A stretch of 64,000 bases of DNA from Prorocentrum cordatum (lineage: Eukaryota; Sar; Dinophyceae; Prorocentrales; Prorocentraceae): the NCBI GenBank assembly GCA_963575745.1, contig CAUYUJ010009569.1, positions 67,501 to 131,500 of the forward strand. Reading direction: 5' to 3'. Shown one piece after another: positions 1 to 9,775 of the stretch; the stretch's first letter is position 1; every line of letters begins with the position of its first letter. The notes under the pieces are model-generated. The model was not told the origin of the DNA. It ran no database searches and saw only the letters and a list, made by a program, of their open reading frames with translations. The translations under genes were made by a program, and so were the position numbers.

Positions 1-1250
1 GAGGGAGGTCCCTGGACCCCCGAGATACCACCAAAAAACACCCTTGAGGAGGGTTTTCTTGACGTTTCCCCTCTGCCCCCCTTCAAAGTTCTTTGTTTCT
101 TTGTTTTTATCCCCCCTTGGAGGGGGGGAGGGGAAACCCCAACAAGCAAGCACCATATAGATATTATTGTTTGGGGTGGGAGTCCTGGGTGGTCCGCCCC
201 TTCCCCAAACCAAACAAAACATGATGGCGATCTTGATGGGACCCCCCCCGAATGTCCACTCAAAGTTGTTGATTGAAATGGTTCCTGGGTAGTTCCTGGG
301 GACCCCCCCAAAGACAAACCAAACAAGATACACAAAACACAACCCTCGGTGTGATTGATTGTGGAGAAGACAAACATATCCTCAAGAGAGTTTTTGGGAG
401 GGGTCCTTGGATGTCCGGGGGACCCCCCAAAAACCTCGTCAGAGAGAACCCATGATAACCCCATCCCCAAAAGCCTCCATGCATTTTTTGGGGGGGGGGG
501 GTCCTGGGGGGTCCGTCGGATGCCCTGAGTAAAGCACAACAGCACAAATCTTGGGGTGAGTTCTTGGGGAGGAGCCCCCGAAAACATTCTCAATGGGGGG
601 TCAGAAGGGGTTCCTGGGGATCAGAGGGACGCCACACCCGAAAAGACGTCCAACAAACCTTGAGGGGGTGTTCTAGGGTGAACCCCCTGGGTGTCCTAGG
701 AACCCAAGAACACTGCAAGAAAATGCCCTTGGAGGGGGGAAAGGACACCCCCCCAATAAGTCCCCTCAATGTGTTGTTTGGGGAGTGGTCCGGGGGGGTC
801 TGGGGGGACCCCTCCAAAACAACCATTCAGAACAAATTTGAGTGGTGGTTATTTGGGGGAAGCCCCAAAAGTCCCAAATTCAAAATGTTGTTCATTGTTC
901 CAGGAGGGTCCAGGATCCACCAAACAACAAAAAGCACGCAAGGGTGTTTTTTTGGGGGTGGTCCTGATGGGCCAAAAAGCAAACATTGTAATTGTGGCGA
1001 AACCCATAACCAACCCCTCAAGTGGGTTTTTGGGGAAAGTCTCCAGGGGGGTCCGGGCCCTCCCCAAACAAAAAGCTCAAAACACATTTCTGAGGCGGGT
1101 TTTTGGTGAGGAGCCATCAAAAAGTCGCATCAAGGCTTCTTGGTGAGGGGTTCCTGGGGGTCTCTGGGGCCCCACCCCGTGGGCGGCTTTGGCGGGGAAG
1201 CCCCAAACAGCAAATAATCAAGGGTTTTTTGGGGTTGGCCCTGGGGGGGT
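1..1250. repeat. Degenerate G/C-tract repeat block
   Basis: Irregular units of roughly 60-100 bases alternate runs of G (as in GGGGGTCCTGGGGGGTCC) with runs of C and short A-rich linkers such as CCAAAACAA, often next to CCTTGAGGG. Open frames in it are rich in Gly, Pro and Trp and have no family signature. Pieces of the same pattern recur as spacers at 30.17-30.27, 32.35-32.45 and 33.85-34.0 kb, so this is a dispersed repeat rather than a local slip. No gene seen. Confidence 0.6.
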
Positions 1251-2890
1251 CTTGAGGAACCCCGCACAGCTTGCCGCCGCTGCCCGCCGCAAGCCCCGCC
1301 CGCCTCTCCAGCAGCACACCCAGCACTCCACGGCGCATGAGACGGGAGTCAGTGCAAACGGGGGTCAGTCAGAGCGCCGGATCTTGCAGGATCCTGCAGG
1401 GCCAGGGCTGCATTGACCCGGGTTTGGGTGCAGGATCCTGCAGGATGCTGCATGGCCTGACTGACCCGGGTCTGGGTTGACCCGGGTCAGAAGATCCCCG
1501 ATCTCCACCCTGCACCCCAGTGCTCGCCAGCCTCCATCTCCAAGACGGCTCCCTTCGGAGTTGCATCAAGCACCTGGGCCCGCCGCCCGCCGCCCGCCGA
1601 CAGCCGACCCCGCCCGCCGCTGCCTCCAACACCACACTCAGTTTGTTGCAGCCTCCGTGTCCAACCCACATCTCATTACTCCACTGAGGAGCTGTTTTGC
1701 AAAACTCGAGCCCGCCCGCCCGCCGCCGCCGCCGCCGCCCGCCACCCGCCCCGCTGACCTTTCCACACCCAGTACTCCACCGCCTCCGTCTCCAACACAA
1801 CACCCAGTATTCCACAGCCTCCGTCTTCAACACTGTCCCCAGAATTCCGCAACCTCCGTCTTCAAGACAGCTCTCGTAGAAATTTCAGTAGAAATCCGAG
1901 CCCGCCCGCCTGTCCGCCCTTTAACGCCACACCCACTACTCCACAGCCCCCGCCCCCAAGCGACGTCCGGTTCTCCGCAGCCTTCAGGCCCAACCTGCGC
2001 CCCAGCACTCCATAGCCAGCGTTTCTAAGATGAGTTCCCGAGGAGTTGCATTCATGAGGCACGAGTCCGCTCGCCGCCCGCCGCCGCGGCTCGCCGCCCA
2101 CCCCGCCTGCCTTTCCAACACACCGAGTACTCCACAGCCTCATTCTCCAGCACAACACCTGGCACTCCACAGCCTCCGTGTCCAACCCACATCTCATTGT
2201 TCCACAGCATCTGTCCCCAAGTCTCCAAGAACGTCTTCCTTGTGAGGTGAGTGAAAGTCACGAGCTTGCCTGCCGCCCGTCGCCGCCCGCCCCGCCCGTC
2301 CCTCCAACACCACGTCCAGTGTCATAGTTTCCGTTCTCAAGGCAACACCCGAAAATCCACAGCCCCCGTCTCCAACACGCAACCCAGTGCTCTCCCGCCT
2401 CTGTCTCATAGACGGCCCCCGTAGGAATTGCATGGCAGATGGAGCCCGTCTGCCGCCCGCCGCCCGCCCCGCCGGGTTCTCCAACACCACATCCAGTATT
2501 CCACAGCTTCCGCCTCCCCAACACTCCACAGCTTCCGTCTCCAAGACGGCTCTTGTCGGGAGTTTCAATAGAAACTCGAGCCCGCCTGCCGCCCGCCGCC
2601 GCCGCCGCCCGCCGCCCGGCCCACCCGCATCTCCATCACCACACCCTGTACTCCAGAACTTCCTTATCCGACACAACACCAGGCTCTCCACAGCCTCGGT
2701 GTTCAACTTCAACCCACATTCCAGTACTCTACAGCCTTCGTTTCCAAGACGGTTTCCTCAGGAGCTGCATAAACCAGAGCCCGCCCGCCGCCTGCCGCCG
2801 CTGCCGCCGCCCGCCGCGCCCGCCCCTCCAACGCCCCCCCAAAACAGAAACCTTTGATGATTCCTCAATCAGAGCTTGCCTCTGTAGGGG
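1251..2890. repeat. C-rich tandem array
   Basis: Phrases such as CTCCAACACAACACCCAGTA, TTCCACAGCCTCCGTCTCC and CCAAGACGGCTC recur, interrupted about every 140-200 bases by GAGCCCGCCCGCC-GCC tracts (near 1705, 1900, 2065, 2270, 2434, 2577 and 2777). Several frames stay open on both strands, giving Pro/Arg/Ser-rich peptides on one strand and Gly/Arg/Val-rich on the other. These are repeat by-products and no coding family is recognisable. Confidence 0.75.
1385..1489. other. Cluster of perfect palindromes
   Basis: The 14-base perfect palindrome TGCAGGATCCTGCA occurs at 1385-1398 and again at 1429-1442. The 12-base perfect palindrome TGACCCGGGTCA lies at 1478-1489, with TGACCCGGGT partial copies near 1414 and 1462. 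They sit at the start of the C-rich array. Function unknown. Confidence 0.7.
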
Positions 2891-2945
2891 TCCTAGCGGA
2901 TTCATATGGTTAAGTTAGGTTTGCCGCTGATTTTCGCCGCGCGCC

Positions 2946-3045
2946 TGGGTGCCCGGGTGCCCGGGGGTGCCCGGGTGCCCGGGTGCCCGGGGGTGCACAG
3001 AGGTGCCCGGGGGTGCCTGGGTGCTCGGGTGCCCGGGTGCTCTAT
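2946..3045. repeat. GTGCCCGG minisatellite
   Basis: About twelve head-to-tail units of GTGCCCGG or GTGCCCGGG, with late variants (GTGCACAGAG, GTGCTCGG). It abuts the next minisatellite directly. Confidence 0.9.
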
Positions 3046-3316
3046 CGCCCTCTAGCACTATAGCCTTGCCCTATAGCTATATAGCCCTATAGCCCAATAG
3101 CCCTGTAGCCCTACAGCCCTATAGCCCTGTAGCCCTATAGCCATATAGCCCTATAGCCATATAGCCCTATTGCCCTACAGCCCTATAGCGCTATAGTCCT
3201 ATAACCCAAAAGCCCACTAGCCCAATAGCCCATATTGCCCATATAGCCCTGTAGCCCTATATCCCCATAGCCCAATAGCCCTATAGCCCTACAGCCCTAC
3301 AGCCCTACAGCACTAA
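3046..3316. repeat. CCCTATAG minisatellite
   Basis: Roughly thirty 8-10 base units of CCCTATAGC with variants CCCTGTAG, CCCAATAG and CCCTACAG. It resembles a telomere repeat only in starting CCCTA; the unit is not the TTTAGGG type expected for dinoflagellate chromosome ends, and flanking sequence continues on both sides. Confidence 0.9.
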
Positions 3317-3397
3317 AAGTATTATGATTGGGTTTTTCCTCCGGTATCATTTCTTGTTGCGACAGGAAACCCTTCAGAAATAGTCTGAAGGTTTTTT

Positions 3398-4370
3398 CCC
3401 AACCATCCTGTGGTGATGGGTCTTCGTTTTGAAAAGACGGTGCCCCGCGTCCTCCTTCCTCCTTCCTCCTCCCCCTCCTCTCCTCCTCCTTCTCCTCCTC
3501 CCTCCTCCCGTCACCCCCTCACTTTGGCATACCCTTCGTGGCCACGTAGGGAGCTCCACCCAAGGCCCTGGTTGGCTGCGTTCGCATGCGCCCTCCCCGC
3601 CCACAGCATGGCCATTTCGGCACACCCCTCACACGTTTCGTGGCTCCACAGGGAGCTCCACCCAAGGCCCGAGTGGTTGCGTTCGCATGCGCCCTCCCCG
3701 CCCACCGCATGCCACTTTCGATACGCCCCTCACACATTTCGTGGCCCCATGGAGAGCTCCACCGAAGACCCCAGCATGCGTTTCCCCCACCCAGTACAGC
3801 GCTTCGTGGCCCCAGAAAAGGAGGCTCCACCGAAGGCACCAGTGGCGGTGCCCGCATGCGTTTCTCCCACCCAGTACAACTCTTCGTGTCTCCACAGGGG
3901 CTCCACCGAAGGCCCCCAGTGGCGGCGTCCGCATGTGTTTGTTCCACCCAGTGCAGCGCTTCGTGGAGCTACACCGAAGGTCCCAGTGGCGGCGTCCGCA
4001 TGCGTCTCCCCCACCCAGTACATCGCTTCCTGGCCCCATAGAGAGCTCCAACGAAGGCCCCAGTGGCGGCGTCCGCATGCGTTTCCCCCACCCAGTACAG
4101 CGCTTCGTGGCCCCATAGGGAGCTGCACCGAAGGCCCCAGTGGCGACGTTCGCATGGCGGCCCCGCGCCATCTCGGCACACCCCTCACACTGTTCGTGGC
4201 CTCATAGGGAGCGCCACCGAAGGCCCCAATGGCTGTGCCCGCTTGCGTCCCCGTCTATCTCGGCACACCCTTTACACACTTCGCGGCCCCATAAAGAGAT
4301 CCACCGGAGGCGATACCCACAACAGCGATACTCACAACTGCTTATGGTTTGGCCCTTCACCAGGACTTTT
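3398..4370 (+). repeat. Repeat module 1 (leader, R2 array, trailer)
   Basis: The leader starts at 3398 with CCCAACCATCCTG, then the TCTTCGTTTTGAAAAGAC motif and a CCTCCT tract to about 3520. An R2 array fills 3535-4340: units of about 70-100 bases with CACACGTTTCGTGGCCCC, ATAGGGAGCTCCACCGAAGG and GGCGTCCGCATGCGT. The end has the R2 closing phrase GCGATACCCACAACAGCG and a trailer, ATGGTTTGGCCCTTCACCAG, at about 4344-4363. The trailer runs straight into the next leader. Confidence 0.75.
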
Positions 4371-5890
4371 TCCCAACCATCTTGTGGTGTTGAGTCTTCG
4401 TTTTGAAGAGACAGCGCCCCGCGTCCTCACTCCTCCTCTCCTCCCCCTCCTCCCTCCTCCCTGTGTTTCACCCACCCAGCACAGCGTTTCGTAACCTCAT
4501 ATGGAGCTCTACCGAAGGCCCCAGTGCCACCGCCCGCATGCGTCACCCACACCCATGTCGGCACACCCCTCACACGTTTCGTGGCCCATAGGGAGTTTCA
4601 CCGAAGGCCCCAGTGCCACAGCCCGCATGCGTCACCCACACCCATTTCGGCACACCCCTCACACGCTTCGTGGCCCCACAGGGAACTCCACCGAAGGCCC
4701 CAGTGCCACCGCTAGGGAGCTCCAACGAAGGCCTCAGTGCCACCGCCGGCATGCGTCACACACACACACACACCAATGTCGGCACACCAGTCACACGTTT
4801 CGTGGCCCATAGGGAGCTCCACCGAAGACCCCAGTGCCACCGCCCGCATGCGTCACCCACGCACAGTCTGGCACACCCCTCACACGTTTCGTGGCCCCAT
4901 AGGAAGCTCCAACGAAGGCCCCAGTACCACCGCCGGCATGCGTCACACACACACACCAATGTCGGCACACCAGTCACACGTTTCGTGGCCCCACAGGGAG
5001 CCCCACCGAATGCCTCAGTGCCACCGCCCGCATGCGTCACCCATACCAATTTCGGCACATCCATTACACGTTTCGTGGCCCCACAGGGAGCTCCACCGAA
5101 GGCCCCAGTGCCACCGCCCGCATGCGTCACCCACACCCATTTCGGCACACCCTCGTGGCCCCATAGGGAGCTCCAACGAAGGCCCCAGTGCCACCGCGCG
5201 CATACGTCACCCACACCCGTTTCGGCACACCCCTCACACGCTTCGTGGCCCCATAGGGAACTCCACCAGAGGCCCTAGTGCCACCGCCCGCATACGTCAC
5301 CCACATCCATGTCGGCACACTCCTCACACGTTTCGCGCCCCCATATGGAGTTTCACTGAAGGCCAAGGAGCCACCGCCCGCATGCGTCACCCACACCCAT
5401 CTCGGTACACCCCTCACACGTTTCGTGGCCCCATAGGGAGCTACGATGACCCCAGTGCCACCGCCCGCATGCGCCACCCACACCCATTCCGGCACACCCC
5501 GCACACGTTTCGTGGCCCCACAGGGAGCTCCACCGAAGACCCCAGTGCCACCGCCGGCATGCGTCACCCACGCCCCACGCGTGTCGTGGCCCCAAATGGG
5601 GCTTCACCGAAGGACCCAGTGCCACCGCCCGCATGCGTCACCCACACCCATGTCGTCACACCCCTCACACGTTTCGTGGCCCCATAGGGAGCTCCACCGA
5701 AGACCCCAGTGCCACCGCCCGCATGCGTCACCCACACCCATGTCGTCACACCCCTCACGCGTTTCGTGGCCCCATAGGGAGCTCCACCGAAGGCGCCAGT
5801 GGCTGCGTTCGCATGCGCCCACCACACCCATTTCGGCACGGCATTAGGTGCAAAGGGGGCCTGGTGGTTTGGCTTCAGTCGTTTTCGGTC
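4371..5890 (+). repeat. Repeat module 2 (leader, R2 array)
   Basis: The leader starts at 4371 (CCCAACCATCTTGTGGTGTT, then CGTTTTGAAGAGAC and a CTCC tract). About sixteen R2 units fill 4475-5840, most carrying GTGCCACCGCCCGCATGCGT and ACCCACACCCAT, so this array is more homogeneous than module 1. A decayed trailer-like phrase (GTGGTTTGGCTTCAGTCG) lies at 5860-5878. Frames open through the array encode His/Pro/Arg-rich peptides with no family match. Confidence 0.7.
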
Positions 5891-6498
5891 CTCCCCGATT
5901 TCAAGATTTCTGTGCGAAACGTTCCTCCTCTTCCTCGAAGCTGTCGAAAGCTCTCCCTCCTCCTCTCCTCTTCCTCCTCTCCTCTCCTCCTCCTCCTCCT
6001 CCTCCTCTCCTCTTCTTCTCTTGCTTGTCCTCACCCCCCCACCCCCCGTTCCCCCTCCTTCTCCTCCTCCTCTTTCTCCTCCTCCTCCTCCTCCTCCGCC
6101 TCCTCCCCCTCCTCCCCCTCCTCCCCCCTTCCAAGGGAAAGCGATAACCTCAGGAAAACCACGGGAAACAACAAACTAAACAAAGAAACTTAAGTGCTGG
6201 AGGCTGAAACTTCGGAAAACATTTGGAAAAGACAGAACAACTTAAAGATCCCAGGGAACACCCGTCCGAAGGGACCACCTCCTCCTCCTCTTCCTCCTCC
6301 TCCTCCTCCCCTTCCAGCGGAACGCCATAACGTTAGGAAAACCTGGAGAAACAACCAAACCAAACAAACAAACTGAAGTGCTGGAGACTGAATCTTTGAA
6401 CAAACCATGGAAAAACCATAACAACAAACAAACATACACAGTTTCCAAGCAATGCCGCCCGCCCATGTAAACCCCCTTTGTGGCGGACGGGATAAATT
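5891..6498. repeat. CTC tract and R4 spacer repeats
   Basis: A (CTC)n-rich tract fills about 5927-6128. It is followed by two tandem copies (6129-6260 and 6312-6440) of a spacer repeat called R4 here: CCCCTTCCAGCGGAA, a short linker, GGAAAACC, GAAACAA, an ACAAAC-rich stretch and then GTGCTGGAGACTGAA. An inverted copy of R4 is seen at 18.92-18.99 kb and a fragment at 12.07-12.12 kb. Confidence 0.65.
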
Positions 6499-8020
6499 CC
6501 CAACCCTCCTGCGTTGGGTTCTCGTTTTGAATAGAGCACTGCTGGCGCGTCTCCTTTCTTCCTTCCCGTCCCTCTCTTCCCCCCTGCCTTTTACCTCGCT
6601 CGTCGCTGCATGCCAGCCTGCTTCCTACCTGGTTATCCCTGTGCCACTTGCGAGGGCTGCTAGGGGCTGCGATCTGTGAAACTGTCGCCACTTTCGAGGG
6701 CTGCTGAGGGGCACAGCACAGTGGGTACTCACCGCAGATTCAAATTAGACCTCGCCATCCCTGGGGGGCTGCGATCTGTGAAGCTGTCGCCACTTTCGAG
6801 GCCTGTTGGGGGGCCCAGCACAGTGGGTACTCACCGCAGATTCAAATTAGACCTCGCCATCCCTGGGGGGCTGCGATCTGTGAAACTGTCGCCACTTTCG
6901 AGGCCTGCTGGGGGGCCCAGCACAGTGGGTACTCACCGCAGATTCAAATTAGACCTCGCCATCCCTGGGGGGCTGCGATCTGTGAAACTGTCGCCACTTT
7001 CGAGGCCTGCTGGGGGGCCCAGCACAGTGGGTACCCACCGCAGATTCAAATTAGACCTCGCCATCCCTGGGGGGCTGCGATCTGTGAAACTGTCGCCACT
7101 TTCGAGGCCTGCTGGGGGGCCCAGCACAGTGGGTACTCACCGCAGATTCAAATTAGACCTCGCCATCCCTGGGGGGCTGCGATCTGTGAAACTGTCGCCA
7201 CTTTCGAGGCCTGCTGGGGGGCCCAGCACAGTGGGTACCACCGCAGATTCAAATTAGACCTCGCCATCCCTGGGGGGCTGCGATCTGTGAAACTGTCGCC
7301 ACTTTCGAGGCCTGCTGGGGGGCCCAGCGGTACTCACCGCAGACTCAGATTAGACCTCGCCATCCCTGGGGGGCTGCGATCTGTGAAACTGTCGCCACTT
7401 TCGAGGGCTGCTGAGGGGCACAGCACAGTGGGTACCCACCGCAGACTCAAATTAGACCTCGCCATCCTTGGGGGGCTGCGATCTGTGAAACTGTCGCCAC
7501 TTTCGAGGCCTGCTGAGGGGCACAGCACAGTGGGTACCCACCGCAGACTCAAATTAGACCTCACCATCCCTGGGGGGCTGCGATCTGTGAAACTGTCGCC
7601 ACCTTCGAGGGCTGCTGAGGGGCACAGCACAGTGGGTACCCACCGCATGTTGGCCAGCTACTCTTGCCACTTCAACGATCAACCGGCAAAAACCTTCAAC
7701 GGTCAACCGACAAAAAGAGTCACCTTTCTTTCTTCTCCCGCCGCTTTCGTCCTTGTTCTCCTCCTGCAGTCACCTTCCGTCTGCTGCTGCCGTGCTGATG
7801 GTTCGGCTTCCCGCACGTTTTTCTCCTGCTCTGCGTTCCCGACTCCCCATGTCCCCTGCGAGCCTGTAGCTGTCGCCCCTCGTTCTTGTATGGTTCTTCT
7901 GCGCATCATGCCATAGGCGCGTGTCCCAAGTAGCTTACACATCAAGTTGATTGTCCATGCAAGTTTCGGCCAACTCCTCGTTTCCATTGATACAAATGGG
8001 TTGGGTACGTCACAGGGTAT
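6499..8020 (+). repeat. Repeat module 3 (leader, R1A array, trailer T2)
   Basis: The leader at 6499-6650 has CCCAACCCTCCTGCGTTGGG, CTCGTTTTGAATAGAGC and a polypyrimidine tract. R1A units of 102 bases fill about 6655-7650: GCGATCTGTGAAACTGTCGC, CACTTTCGAGGCCTGCTGG, GGGCCCAGCACAGTGGGTAC, TCACCGCAGATTCAAATTAG, ACCTCGCCATCCCTGGGG. Because 102 is divisible by three and the unit lacks stops, both strands stay open. The trailer (type T2, about 7803-8020) ends GGGTTGGGTACGTCACAGGG and is nearly repeated at 18.68-18.90 kb. Confidence 0.8.
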
Positions 8021-8614
8021 TTTTTGCCAGAGCTTCAGTGCTCACCATTATTCACTTGCCAAAAACGGTGTTTGGGAGAGGTCCAAGATTGTCAGGGCGC
8101 AGCCGTTATGCCGATTCGCGGTGTTCAGGTCGCAGGAACGGAGTTATGGCATGGTTCAGGATCGCCAAGACGCAGTAGACAGGTTAATTCGTGGCGTTGA
8201 AGTTTTGAGAATGGTGCTTTGACGCGCTTCAAAGTGCTCGCATGGTTGCCTCCCAACGGGGCAATTCATAAGTGGGAATGGCCCTAGAGCTGGCCTATGC
8301 GGCGGAATCTTGGAAGGAGGGTGTATTCCAACACCGTTGGTGGGCCTTCGGTTAACATTGGTCCTCGTCGTCGTCGTCCTCCTCCTCCGTTGACGTTGTC
8401 GCGTCCAGCGAGCATCGATTGTCAAGCGTACTTCGGTGGAGTGCTGGCGGAGTGGTTGCGGCGGGAACGACAATTTCGAAACCCGCGGACCTGCGCCCTG
8501 CGGGGTCTGGCCCCGGGCCGTTTTAATTAGAGGGTGTTCTTTGGTGAATGGCGGTCCTGTCCGCCCGCGTTCCCCCTCCTCCTCCTCCGCCTCCTTCTCC
8601 TCCGCAGTTTTTGT
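8021..8614. other. Spacer without recognisable gene
   Basis: This is low-copy sequence between a trailer and the next leader. It contains a GTCGTCGTCGTC stretch near 8366 and a CCTCCTCC tract from 8570. The + frame ending at 8530 and a longer minus frame through the region have no family signature. A tRNA-like pair of promoter boxes near 8445-8483 was rejected. Confidence 0.4.
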
Positions 8615-9771
8615 CCCAACCCTCCTTGGTTGGGTATTCGTTTTGAATAGAGCAGTGTGGTCTCCACTCCCTCCTTTTTTCTCCCTCCTGCCTCCCGTCC
8701 CGCCTCCCTCTTGCCTCCTCCTGTCTTGCCTGCGGGGGGCTGCGATCTGTGAAACCGTCGCCACTTTCGAGGCCTGCTGGGGGGCCCAGCACAGTGACGC
8801 CACGGGCGGATTCAAATTAGACCTTGCCATCCCTGGGGGGCTGCGATCTGTGAAACTGTCGCCATGTTCGAGGCCTGCTGGGGAGCCCAGCACAGTGAGG
8901 GCGACGCGCAGGTTCAAATTAGACCTCGCCATCCCTGGGGGGCTGCGATCTGTGAAACTGTCGCCACTTTCGAGGCCTGCTGGGGGGCCCAGCACAGTGA
9001 CGCCACGGGCAGATTCAAATTAGACCTCGCCATCCCTGGGGTGCTGCGATCTGTGAAACTGTCGCCACTTTCGAGGCCTGCTGGGGGGCCCAGCACAGTG
9101 ACGCCACGGGCAGATTCAAATTAGACCTCGCCATCCCTGGGGGGCTGCGATCTGTGAAACTGTCGCCACTTTCGAGGCCTGCTGGGGGGCCCAGCACAGT
9201 GACGCCACGGGCAGATTCAAATTAGACCTCGCCATCCCTGGGGGGCTGCGATCTGTGAAACTGTCGCCACTTTCGAGGCCTGCTGGGGGGCCCAGCACAG
9301 TGACGCCACGGGCAGATTCAAATTAGACCTCGCCATCCCTGGGGGGCTGCGATCTGTGAAACTATCGCCACTTTCGAGGCCCGCTGGGGGGCCCAGCACA
9401 GTGACGCCACGCGCGGACCCCCACATTAGACCTCGCCATCCCTGGGGGGCTGCGATCTGTGAATCTGTCGCCACTTTGGAGGCCTGCTGGGGGCCCCAAC
9501 GCAGTGACGCCACGGGCGGACCCAAATTAGACATCGCCATCCCTGGGGGGCTGCGATATGAGATCCCCGCTTTCGACGTGGCTAGGGTTGATCAGGGATT
9601 GTAACTAATCAGCTTTATCTAGTCCTTGTCCTGCAGCCAGTGTCCTGCGAGTCTCACGAATCCAGTCTGCAGACGTATGTAACCCTCGTTCCGTCATCGC
9701 CCCCCTTATAAAGTGTCCTAAACTATTTGCGCCCCGCGTTTGCGCAGGGGTTGGGTACGTCGCCAGGGTAG
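8615..9771 (+). repeat. Repeat module 4 (leader, R1A array, trailer T3)
   Basis: The leader starts CCCAACCCTCCTTGGTTGGG (8615), then CGTTTTGAATAGAGCAGTG and a CT tract. The array 8735-9560 has R1A units of 101 bases in which the GGGTACTCACCGCAG part is replaced by TGACGCCACGGGCAG. Because 101 is not a multiple of three, each unit shifts frame and the same ~60-residue minus-strand peptide recurs exactly every 101 bases. The trailer (T3, about 9553-9771) contains TTATCTAGTCCTTGTCCTG and TTGCGCAGGGGTTGGGTACG and is nearly repeated at 26.7-26.9 kb. Confidence 0.8.
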
Positions 9772-9775
9772 TTTT

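Noticed and set aside
3046-3316. CCCTATAG minisatellite as a telomere
   Set aside because: The unit is wrong for a telomere and the array is internal, with unrelated repeats on both sides.
6655-7650. Regular direct repeats suggesting a CRISPR array
   Set aside because: The repeats are contiguous 101-102 bp units with no unique spacers and no cas genes, and the sequence is eukaryotic nuclear DNA.
8445-8483. tRNA-like promoter boxes (TGGCGGAGTGGTT and ATTTCGAAACC) and a Leu/Ser tRNA look
   Set aside because: The boxes are too close together for a tRNA, the second box lacks the GGTTC start, and no acceptor or anticodon stem could be drawn.
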